A stretch of 64,000 nucleotides of DNA from CAVVEQ01 sp963828855 (GTDB taxonomy: Bacteria > Chloroflexota > Anaerolineae > Anaerolineales > Anaerolineaceae): positions 1,116,001 through 1,180,000 of the forward strand of contig CAWHGB010000002.1 in assembly GCA_963828855.1 (NCBI GenBank), read 5' to 3'. Shown in pieces: positions 37,933 to 45,434 of the stretch. The notes under the pieces are model-generated. The model did not search any database. It saw nothing but the letters and a program-made list of their open reading frames with translations, and was not told the origin of the DNA. The position numbers and the translations under genes were made by a program. Each line of letters begins with the position of its first letter. Position 1 is the first letter of the stretch.

Positions 37933-38811
37933 TTAAATACCCGGGATGGTTTCGATCCCTGCCCGGGAGAGGATGTTCTGAGCCCTTCTGATCACGGGCA
38001 TATCCACCATCTTTCCCTCGTATTCAAAAGCCCCCTTGCCCTCAGTCTGATGAACTTGAAAAGCTGCGATCAATTCGCGTGCCTTTTCGATTTCCAAATC
38101 TGAGGGTGTGAACGCCTTTTGCACCGGCCCCACCTGCGCCGGGTGGATGATCTGTTTACCGCTGAAACCAAGCCGCGCCCCGGACAGCGACTCGCGTTCG
38201 AGCACAACCAGATCACGGAACTCCACGGTGACCATATCAATTGCCTGCAGTCCATAGGCAGAAGCCGCCATCACCAGGCTTTCGCGCGCGAAGAGAAACT
38301 CGGTCGCTTCTGCCGTGCGGGTGGCGCCGATCGCGGCCGCCAGGTCCTCCGCGCCAAAGATCAATCCCTCCAACCGCTGGCAGGCAGTGCAGATCTCCTT
38401 GAGGTTCATGAACGCCTGCGGGGTTTCGACCAGCGCGAGCAGCTTGATTCGACCTTCAGGGATGCCTGCCCTGCGCTCCGCTTCCACCGCCAGGTCGCAG
38501 ACCGATTTCAGATCCGCGGGGGATTCCACCTTGGGAAGCACGATCCCATCTGGCAGCGCGGGAAGGATGATCTCCAGGTCGCGCTTTCCGCGGTTATCGC
38601 GCAGTGGATTGATGCGCACCAAACGCTCGCTGCGCCCGAATTCCATTCCTCCAAGCGCTTCCAGGATGAGGTTCGCAGCATCCTCCTTACGGTTGAGCGC
38701 CACCCCGTCCTCGATATCCAGGATGATCGAATCCACACCCAGGGAGGCAGCTTTTTCGATCTTCCGCCGGTCATCGCCAGGTACATACATCAACGCGCGT
38801 CTCGCTCGCAT
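37933..38811 (-). CDS. HpcH/HpaI-family CoA-ester lyase (CitE-like)
   Basis: This 292-residue TIM-barrel lyase is related to citrate lyase beta, malyl-CoA and citramalyl-CoA lyases. Motifs are ALMYVPGDDRRKIEKA, DSIILDIEDGVA, RLVRINPL, ALVETPQAFMNL (metal Glu) and IFGAEDLAAAIG (metal Asp). The ATG at 38811 is chosen because GGAGG lies 5 nt upstream; the open frame extends to 38817. No citrate lyase alpha or gamma subunits are nearby, so it is more likely a stand-alone acyl-CoA lyase or thioesterase. It is convergent with the PP2C gene. The 72-base gap between them shows no hairpin. Confidence 0.82.
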   Translation of the reverse strand: MRARRALMYVPGDDRRKIEKAASLGVDSIILDIEDGVALNRKEDAANLILEALGGMEFGRSERLVRINPLRDNRGKRDLEIILPALPDGIVLPKVESPADLKSVCDLAVEAERRAGIPEGRIKLLALVETPQAFMNLKEICTACQRLEGLIFGAEDLAAAIGATRTAEATEFLFARESLVMAASAYGLQAIDMVTVEFRDLVVLERESLSGARLGFSGKQIIHPAQVGPVQKAFTPSDLEIEKARELIAAFQVHQTEGKGAFEYEGKMVDMPVIRRAQNILSRAGIETIPGI

Positions 38812-38845
38812 GGTCACCTCCAGGGATTCACAAAGGTGTCTGAAT

Positions 38846-38851
38846 TATAAT
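38846..38851 (+). promoter_or_regulatory. Putative -10 element of a leaderless promoter
   Basis: A perfect TATAAT ends 6 nt before the ATG at 38858, in the 46-base gap with the divergent lyase gene. No Shine-Dalgarno is visible. Confidence 0.5.
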
Positions 38852-38857
38852 GTTTCG

Positions 38858-39460
38858 ATGAAACCCGTCCAAGCCCTCCCGGATGGATATACCCTCAAGC
38901 AATCTCTCGATCTTTCAGCGAACACGCGTGCGCTGTTGGGTTTGAACCTGGTGGGCGTGGTGCTCTTTTTTCTCTTCGGCTGGTTCTTTACCTCCCTCGC
39001 CATTCGAATCCGCCCGGACGCGGCTTCCGTTTTCCCGGTGATCGAGATCGGCGGGTTGCTTTCGCTCCTCTGGCTTGTACTGGCGATCCTGGCGCTCCAG
39101 GCTGTCATGGTGGTTTTGCATGAAGGCTTGCACGGGATCTTCTTCTACGCCTACACCCGCGCCCGCCCGAAGTTTGCCTTCAAGGGTCTCTACGCCTACG
39201 CCGCCCTGCCGGGCTGGTATTTCCCCCGCGCCCAGTACCTGGTCATTTGTTTCGCGCCGCTTTTAGGGATCACCCTGCTCGGTTTTCTCCTGATCGCGGT
39301 CATTCCCCCCGCCTGGATACCAGCCGTCCTGGTGGTGATGACCCTCAACGCCGCCGGATCGGTGGGGGATATGGCTGTGGCCGTGTGGCTCATCCGCGCG
39401 CCAGCCGGGTGCCTGGCCAATGACCAGGGGGACGCCTTCAACCTCTATATCCCGGCGTGA
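38858..39460 (+). CDS. DUF3267-type membrane protein with HExxH motif
   Basis: This 200-residue protein has about four to five membrane helices (LGLNLVGVVLFFLFGWFF, LLWLVLAILALQAVMVVL, LVICFAPLLGITLLGFLLIAV, IPAVLVVMTLNAAGSVGDMAV). HEGLHG at the end of the second helix is an HExxH metalloprotease-like motif, and the Asp in GSVGDM could be a third ligand. This is the pattern of DUF3267 proteins, predicted intramembrane zincins. The substrate is unknown. It has a leaderless-type promoter and is followed 32 bases later by metG. Confidence 0.75.
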   Translation: MKPVQALPDGYTLKQSLDLSANTRALLGLNLVGVVLFFLFGWFFTSLAIRIRPDAASVFPVIEIGGLLSLLWLVLAILALQAVMVVLHEGLHGIFFYAYTRARPKFAFKGLYAYAALPGWYFPRAQYLVICFAPLLGITLLGFLLIAVIPPAWIPAVLVVMTLNAAGSVGDMAVAVWLIRAPAGCLANDQGDAFNLYIPA

Positions 39461-39492
39461 TAAAATTCAGCCATCCTTAATCGAGGTGACGC

Positions 39493-41269
39493 ATGACGGA
39501 ACACATCCTGGTGGCCATTGCCTGGCCCTACGCCAACGCCGAGATCCACGTCGGCAATCTCACCGGCTCGCACCTGCCGGGGGATATCTTCGCGCGTTAC
39601 AACCGCCTGCGCGGGCGTGCGGTGGCGATGGTCTCGGGATCCGACTCGCACGGCACCCCGGTCACCATCAAGGCTGATGCGGAAGGAACGACCGCCCTGG
39701 AAGTGTATAGTCGCTACCATGAGGGTTTTCTCGACCTGCTCCAGCAGGTCGGCATCACCTACGACCTTTTCACCACCACCCATACCGAGAACCACTTTTC
39801 GGTCTCCCAGCGCATGTTCCTGGCGCTCCGCAAGAACAATTTTCTCTACACCGAAAAACAGATGCAGTGGTACTCCCCCAGCCTGAAGCGCTTTCTGCCC
39901 GACCGCTATGTGGAAGGCACCTGCTATATCTGCGGTTTCAGCGGGGCGCGCTCCGATCAGTGCGATAAATGCGGCACCATGCTCGACCCGGCCAAGCTGA
40001 TCGACCCGCGCTGCAAGATCGACGGCTCCACACCCGAGCTGCGCGAGACCGAGCACTTCTTCCTCGATCTCGGCCGCCTGCAGGGGCAGGTGGAGGAATA
40101 CCTGAAGACGAAGGAATCCTTCTGGCGCCAGAATGTGCTGCGCCAGTCGCTGGGTCAGATGCAGGCAGACGCACTGCACGGGCGCGCCATCACCCGCGAC
40201 CTGGATTGGGGCATCCCCGTGCCGGTGGATGGCTGGCAGGGCAAGTGCCTGTATGTCTGGTTCGAGGCGGTCATCGGTTACCTTTCCGCTGCCATCGAGT
40301 ACGGCAAGCTCTCCGGCGATGCCGAAGCCTGGCGCAAGTGGTGGCAGGACCCGGCCGCGCGCTCCTATTACTTCATCGGCAAGGATAACATCCCCTTCCA
40401 CGCCATCATCTGGCCGGCGGAACTGCTGGGGGTGGGCACCGATTTCGACCCGAAAGCAGCCCTCACCCTGCCATACAACGTACCAGCCAATGAGTTCATG
40501 AACCTGGAGGGCGAGAAGATCTCCGGCAGCCGCAACTGGGCGGTCTGGGGCAGCGATTTCCTGACCCGCTACGACCCCGACCCGCTGCGCTATTACCTGA
40601 CGGTCAACATGCCCGAGACCCGCGATTCCGACTGGGATTGGGAGGATTTCTTCCACAAGAACAACGACGAGCTGGTGGCCACCTGGGGCAACCTGGCCAA
40701 CCGCGTGCTGGCCTTTACCTACAAGAACTGGGAGGGCGTGGTGCCCGACCCGGGCGAGCTGACCCCGATGGATCAGGAATTGCTTAGCTTCCGTGGAAAA
40801 GGGGTTCGAGACCGTGGCGGCGGAATATGAAGCCGTGAATTTGCGCGCTGCGCTGGCTGAAGCCATGCGCCTGGCTGGCGAGGTCAACAAGTACCTGGAT
40901 ACCACCGCCCCCTGGATCGCGATCAAGACCGACCGGCAGGCCGCTGCCCGCGCGGTCTATGTCGCCATCCGCGCGATCGACTCGCTGCGCATCCTGCTCG
41001 CCCCCGTGCTGCCGTTTACATCGGAGAAGCTGAGCCGTTTCCTCGGGCATTCCGAGCCCATCTTCGGCACCCAGTTCACTGAGGTGGTGAAGGATGAACT
41101 CGGCGAGCACCGCGTGCTGCGCTACGATGGTTCCACCGCCCGTGGTTCCTGGCAGCCCTCGGAGCTGAAGCCGGGAACGAAGTTGAATCCCCCCGAACCG
41201 CTGTTCAAGAAGCTGGATATATCGATTGTTGAAGAGGAGCGCGCCCGGCTGGGAAAACCTTCCTTATGA
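39493..41269 (+). CDS. metG: Methionyl-tRNA synthetase, frameshifted
   Basis: This class I synthetase has AIAWPYANAEIHVGNL (HIGH-like), a zinc-knuckle CYICGFSGARSDQCDKCG, and a KMSKS-like EGEKISGSRNWAVW. The anticodon-binding helical domain includes WGNLANRVLAFTYKNW and LRAALAEAMRLAGEVNKYLD. A frame change near 40,795 (GGAAAAGGGG) joins the two parts to about 591 residues. There is no C-terminal EMAP/Trbp111 tRNA-binding domain. GAGGTGA precedes the ATG. It charges tRNA-Met and initiator tRNA, so a real frameshift would be lethal unless another copy exists; a sequence error is likely. Confidence 0.93.
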
Positions 41270-41276
41270 TTTTTCC

Positions 41277-41304
41277 GTAGGGGCGCACGGCCGTGCGCCC
41301 CTAC
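41277..41304. repeat. Perfect 28-base GC-rich palindrome
   Basis: The arms GTAGGGGCGCACGG and CCGTGCGCCCCTAC meet without a spacer, 7 bases after the metG stop. The form resembles dispersed REP-like palindromes found between bacterial genes. No U-run follows on either strand. It could end metG transcription or be a small mobile or domesticated repeat. Confidence 0.85.
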
Positions 41305-41381
41305 ATTCATTCAACAAAACCTGGGATTGAAAAAAGGCCGGGATTTCCTATTTCAACTACGCAACCATTCAAGAATACGCT

Positions 41382-41645
41382 TCAACCACTCAACTTCTCA
41401 ACCCCTATCCACTCCTCAACCACCTTCACCAACCCCCTCATCATCTCCCGGGTCTTTTCCACGAACAACCCGTAATCCCCATAGGCTTCCCCGCCTTCTT
41501 CTCTTACCAGATCAGTGACCCCGCGCAGGATCAGGCACTTCACCCCATTCCGCGCGCATACCCAGGCAATTGACCCGGATTCCCAATCCGCGGCCATAGC
41601 GCTGTTTTTCGACACTCGGCATCCGCGGAAATCAAAATCACGAAT
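41382..41645 (-). pseudogene. Remnant of an MTA/SAH-nucleosidase-type phosphorylase, C-terminal part only
   Basis: The frame reads AMAADWESGSIAWVCARNG and CLILRGVTDLV, matching the C-terminal nucleoside-binding Glu and catalytic Asp region of methylthioadenosine/S-adenosylhomocysteine nucleosidases. The N-terminal two-thirds are absent. Directly upstream, in the same frame, is the stop of the glycosyltransferase gene. The break with intact flanks suggests a true deletion rather than a base error. A non-enzymatic short product from an internal start is possible but unlikely. Confidence 0.6.
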
Positions 41646-42887
41646 TTATTCTTCGCGGTCATGGAAAAGCCAGCGATAAAACTCGGATTCGCTCAGGATC
41701 TCATCCACCCTTTGCTGGATGCGCCTTGAGCGGCTCCTGCCGATATAAGGGCCTCGTGCTGCCGCCTTTTGGAGCAGATCGGCGACCTTGTAGGCGGCAT
41801 CCGGCAGCCCGATCGCATGCGCCTTCGCTTTGCGCTCGGCAAGCTGGGAGCCCCCGTCCTTCAACCATCGGGAAAGCTCCAGCACCAGCGCTTCGGGTTC
41901 CGATGCCAGCACCGCGGCTCCCTGGGATATGATGAAATCCGCGTTGCCCGATTCCTGCCCCTCGATCACCTCACAAAGCAGCATCGGCAACCCGGCCGCC
42001 AGCGATTCGGTCACGATCAATCCGCCGGCCTTGCTGACCAGGATATCCGCAGCCCGCATCAGGGCGGGCATATCCTCGGTGAAATTCTTGACCACCACCG
42101 GGATCTGCCAATCCAGCGCTTTCAAGTCCCGATAGAGCTTCTCATTCTTCCCCGCCACAGCGATCACCTGTACCGGCAACCCCGAAGCATTCACAGCCTG
42201 GAGCGACGATAGCAGGTTGAACACGCGAATTGAGCCCACCGCCAGGATGGTGACCTTTTCCGCATCCAGGCCGAGCTGGCGGCGGATCTCCTGCGGAGAG
42301 CGTTGTTCCTTCACGATCTGCGGGCTGACGGGGATGCCTGTGAGGTGCAGACGCCTCTCCAGCACGCCGTATTCCAGCGCCAGCATGCGGGTAGCCTCAT
42401 TCGGTACGCAGACACCGGTCAGGCGTTTATTGAACCAGAGCCGCTGCGCTGAAGCCATATCCGTGACCACATTGAATAACGGGGGGTGGAAGCCGGTGGT
42501 GTCGAAATGCTCCAGCAACGGCGCCTGGTAGAGCGGATTTGTCGCCAGGATGGCATGCGGCTTGAATTTCTCCACCAGGGAGCGCATCAGGTCATAGAGT
42601 AGAACCACCGTGGAGGTGGCGGTGATGGCGGTCAGCGATTTCGTGCGGATCGCGTCATACCCGAATTTATATAGATCCTGGGGAATGTATTTGACCAATC
42701 GGTCGTAGTCATCCTGCCCCAGGCGGCGCAGCAGGAAGGCACGGTCTTCATCCAGCGGGTTGATCACCAACGGCTCGCAGCAGTCCTGGTATTTATCCAG
42801 GATGGCATCCCGCACGGCATTGGCAGCCGAGCGATGCCCAAAGCCAGCGTCGATGGTCAGGATGAGCAGCCGCTTTTTTTCGCTCAT
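41646..42887 (-). CDS. MGDG-synthase-like processive glycosyltransferase
   Basis: This 413-residue GT28-like enzyme opens with LLILTIDAGFGHRSAANAV, the (G)GGHxxA-type motif of monogalactosyldiacylglycerol synthase and UgtP families. Its donor site has SIRVFNLLSSLQ and LVSKAGGLIVTESLAAGLPMLL with a Glu/Gln-rich VIEGQESGN. These enzymes transfer sugar to diacylglycerol at the membrane surface. The ATG at 42887 overlaps the pncC stop (ATGA). The open frame extends to 42905, but that would overlap the preceding gene more. Product could be glucosyl- or galactosyl-diacylglycerol. Confidence 0.8.
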   Translation of the reverse strand: MSEKKRLLILTIDAGFGHRSAANAVRDAILDKYQDCCEPLVINPLDEDRAFLLRRLGQDDYDRLVKYIPQDLYKFGYDAIRTKSLTAITATSTVVLLYDLMRSLVEKFKPHAILATNPLYQAPLLEHFDTTGFHPPLFNVVTDMASAQRLWFNKRLTGVCVPNEATRMLALEYGVLERRLHLTGIPVSPQIVKEQRSPQEIRRQLGLDAEKVTILAVGSIRVFNLLSSLQAVNASGLPVQVIAVAGKNEKLYRDLKALDWQIPVVVKNFTEDMPALMRAADILVSKAGGLIVTESLAAGLPMLLCEVIEGQESGNADFIISQGAAVLASEPEALVLELSRWLKDGGSQLAERKAKAHAIGLPDAAYKVADLLQKAAARGPYIGRSRSRRIQQRVDEILSESEFYRWLFHDREE

Positions 42888-43414
42888 CCGCGTTCCGTTT
42901 CCCAACCGGAGCGGGGGTACCCATTCTCAAGGTAATCCAGTAGTAATCCCAGGGCTTCCTCTGCGCTTCTTTCCTTCACGCTCAGCCTGTCACCGGGGAA
43001 TTGGAACCGCCAGGCCCAGCAGCCATCTGCGGCGCTGAGCGCGATCCACACCAACCCCACCGGTTTCTCTGGGGATCCTCCCCCCGGTCCAGCGATCCCG
43101 CTCACCGCCAGCCCGAGGATGGAAGCCACTGGGAAGTGCCCGCGAAGAGCATTACGAACTCCCTGCGCCATCTCCAGCACTACCTCATCGCTCACCGCGC
43201 CTGCGGATTGAAGCACATCCCCGCGCACCTCCAGCCAGGCTTGCTTGGCTTCGTTTGCATATGAGATCACCCCGCCAAGGAAGTAATCCGAGGAGCCTGA
43301 AATATTGGTTATCCGATGGCTGATCAACCCTCCCGTGCAGGATTCTGCCACCGCCAAACGCAAACCACGGGAGGTAAGAAGGGAGCTGATCTGCAGTTCC
43401 GGGATCGTATTCAT
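42884..43414 (-). CDS. pncC: CinA C-terminal domain protein / nicotinamide-nucleotide amidohydrolase
   Basis: This 176-residue stand-alone CinA C-terminal domain has LRLAVAESCTGGLISHRIT, FLGGVISYANEAKQAWLEV, VSGIAGPGGGSPEKPVGLVWIAL and the end SVKERSAEEALGLLLDYL. The family deamidates NMN to nicotinate mononucleotide in pyridine nucleotide recycling. The Ser in ESCTGG is the catalytic nucleophile candidate. It is coupled to the glycosyltransferase gene by an ATGA overlap. Confidence 0.87.
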   Translation of the reverse strand: MNTIPELQISSLLTSRGLRLAVAESCTGGLISHRITNISGSSDYFLGGVISYANEAKQAWLEVRGDVLQSAGAVSDEVVLEMAQGVRNALRGHFPVASILGLAVSGIAGPGGGSPEKPVGLVWIALSAADGCWAWRFQFPGDRLSVKERSAEEALGLLLDYLENGYPRSGWETERG

Positions 43415-43468
43415 GGATTTATCACTGTGGTAGTCTTACCCTGAGAAAGTAGCATTTGATTTATTAAG

Positions 43469-43509
43469 CGTCAAACGCCTGGATGAGGGGGGCATCCAAG
43501 CGTTCGACG
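43469..43509 (-). terminator. Long hairpin that pairs fully only in the minus-strand RNA
   Basis: The 17-base arms at 43469-43485 and 43493-43509 flank a 7-base loop. In minus-strand RNA all 17 pairs form, two as G-U. In plus-strand RNA these two become A-C mismatches. This strand bias suggests an RNA element of the minus-strand transcript between the lipoprotein gene and pncC. No U-run follows, so termination is only one possibility. Confidence 0.5.
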
Positions 43510-43572
43510 TTGTCAATATTACCATATCTCAAGAAAAAAAACATTAGAATTTTGTGAGCAATTCCTGCCGGC

Positions 43573-44832
43573 TCAATCCCCGGAATAATATTTTCCCAGA
43601 TATACGCCTTTGGCGAAGAGGGTGATCGCGCCGCTCTCGGTGTTCAGCTTAAGCACGTAAGCATCTGCCCAGTTATCCCCGCGACCTTCCACCAGGAGGT
43701 TGGAGTTATCCAGCCAGGCGACCGGTTTGATCCACAAACTGGGTAATCCCACAGCCGCACCGAATTCGATGTCCGTTTTCTGCTTATCTAGCTGGACATC
43801 CGCGCTAGTAGGTGCCACCCGGATTACTGAGTGAAAATTAGGTGTATCCGACATCTGGAAACCGCTCCCCTCCATCCAGGCCACTTGAGAGTTATCCGGC
43901 GAGAAGACCGCGTACCCCGCTCCACGGTCCGAGCCGGGCAACAGCGGGATGCCCACCTGGGTGTTCTTTTTCACATCCAGGATCAATAGTTTGGCAAGGT
44001 CATCCCGATGTGAATAAGCCACCAGGCTTTGGTCATCGGAAATGCCGCTGAAGCGCTGGTATTCATCCAGAACCAGGGCGGCAGATGGTTGACCAGCATC
44101 CAGGCGGAAGAGCCCGCTGTACGGAGGAAAGACGATATCTCCGCCTATCCCATAGGGTATGTGGGCGTACCACACTCCCCCGGGCTGCCCCTCCCCGCAG
44201 ATTACGGATACCGGGAAGATCGCGTACCCGCGCGGTTCAAACTCGGTAAGCACCGGGGGTACCCCGCCCACCGAAGCTCCCTTCGAAAGGTAGAGCGCAT
44301 TCTGGGTGCCGCCCGCGGCAAATTCAGTTGTGGTATAAGAAAACGCATCGCACCAGCCATCACCTGCCAGGGTGACCAGATTTTGAAGGTTGCCCAGCTT
44401 TTGGATATTGCCCGGGTTACGGTATTCTGAAAGCGCAAACTCCGGGTAGGTGAAGAACATCACCCGGTTTGATTCATTAGGCAGCGCGTAATCCGAGGAG
44501 GGCAAAGTGGTATTCGAATCCAGGCTGAGATCCGATCCAAGGATCAACTCGGTTAGGTAACTTCCGTCGGGTGATAGCAGGTTGACCCCTTTCTTGTCCA
44601 TCGGGTCCACCAAAACTGCTCCCAGATGGCGGGTGCCATCGGAACTCTCCGGTGGAGTGGCTGCCTGTGTTTCCGTCGGAACGATGACAGCGGGTTCCAG
44701 CGTGGGTGGGGTGGGCGGAAGCGTCGCGCCTTCCGTGGGTTGGCCGATGGTCACCGTGATCGGCATGGCACATGCCAGGCCAGTGAGTAACAGGATAGCC
44801 GAAATACACAGGAATACGATTCGCTTGTGCAT
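43573..44832 (-). CDS. Lipoprotein with Thr/Pro linker and beta-propeller-like repeats, unknown function
   Basis: This 419-residue protein has a lipobox ILLLTGLAC, a Thr/Pro/Glu-rich linker (TLPPTPPTLEPAVIVPTE) and a C-terminal region of repeated strands resembling TolB/WD40-like beta-propellers (LAKLLILDVKKNTQVG, YAVFSPDNSQVAWMEGSG, KPVAWLDNSNLLVEGRG). It is expected to be anchored on the outer face of the membrane. GGAGAAATAAGG lies just upstream of the ATG. It follows another small lipoprotein gene by 8 bases, so the two form one unit. A protein- or ligand-binding role is likely, without evidence for a substrate. Confidence 0.7.
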   Translation of the reverse strand: MHKRIVFLCISAILLLTGLACAMPITVTIGQPTEGATLPPTPPTLEPAVIVPTETQAATPPESSDGTRHLGAVLVDPMDKKGVNLLSPDGSYLTELILGSDLSLDSNTTLPSSDYALPNESNRVMFFTYPEFALSEYRNPGNIQKLGNLQNLVTLAGDGWCDAFSYTTTEFAAGGTQNALYLSKGASVGGVPPVLTEFEPRGYAIFPVSVICGEGQPGGVWYAHIPYGIGGDIVFPPYSGLFRLDAGQPSAALVLDEYQRFSGISDDQSLVAYSHRDDLAKLLILDVKKNTQVGIPLLPGSDRGAGYAVFSPDNSQVAWMEGSGFQMSDTPNFHSVIRVAPTSADVQLDKQKTDIEFGAAVGLPSLWIKPVAWLDNSNLLVEGRGDNWADAYVLKLNTESGAITLFAKGVYLGKYYSGD

Positions 44833-44840
44833 ATTGGTCC

Positions 44841-45368
44841 TTATTTCTCCGAGATGATGATCGAGATGGCCACCTTATCCCCCGCCGGGGTCATGCTGAT
44901 GGTTGCCTTGGATGTGTCGTTTTCAAAATTGATATATGCCATCTTCGGGACCACCAGGCTGGGTTCGGTCTCCTCCCAGCCGTTTGCGGGCATCCCCTGG
45001 CGGTAAAAACGCACTGCCTCTTCGAGGCTCACCGTGGTCATATAGAGCACCTTTTTCTCGCTCCCCAGAAATCCGTAGGGTTCTGGCAGTATGGGGATAT
45101 CAGCGGGAGCTTCCCCAATATTGATCCCGGGAGGGATCGCTGCGAGCGTGGCTTCGATCTGTGGTCCCATTTCACCCATCATCGCCTCGGCGGTCAGCTG
45201 GATATTTCCCACTGCCTCTGTGGAGACGCTGCTGACTGTTTCGAGGACCTGCTCCTTTACCTGGTCGCCAATATTTTCAAAATTGGGTATCAACCCGCAG
45301 GCCAGCGTGAAGGTAATCAAAAATACCAAACCTGCAATAACTTTGAAATTTAACTTATTCTGATCCAT
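44841..45368 (-). CDS. Small lipoprotein, unknown function
   Basis: This 175-residue protein has a signal (VIAGLVFLITFTLAC) with the lipobox Cys near residue 24. A helix-prone stretch (ENIGDQVKEQVLETVSSVS) is followed by a compact C-terminal domain (KVLYMTTVSLEEAVRFYRQGMPANGWEE, KATISMTPAGDKVAISIIISE). That domain resembles small alpha/beta modules seen in Chloroflexi lipoproteins. The reading frame is intact. It lies 8 bases upstream of the propeller lipoprotein gene. Confidence 0.68.
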   Translation of the reverse strand: MDQNKLNFKVIAGLVFLITFTLACGLIPNFENIGDQVKEQVLETVSSVSTEAVGNIQLTAEAMMGEMGPQIEATLAAIPPGINIGEAPADIPILPEPYGFLGSEKKVLYMTTVSLEEAVRFYRQGMPANGWEETEPSLVVPKMAYINFENDTSKATISMTPAGDKVAISIIISEK

Positions 45369-45434
45369 CTTTACCTGCCTTTCTTTTCATTCGCCAATAG
45401 CATACCACGATGAAAAACCGAATATCAATGATCA

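Noticed and set aside
11270..40800. Programmed ribosomal frameshifting or recoding as the cause of the many split genes
   Set aside because: The sites share no slippery heptamer or downstream pseudoknot pattern, occur at different places in unrelated genes, and cluster by position in the window rather than by function.
39445..40926. Open frame of 493 codons on the minus strand
   Set aside because: It lies antisense to metG, whose motifs are unmistakable; the minus-strand product has shadow composition and no domain.
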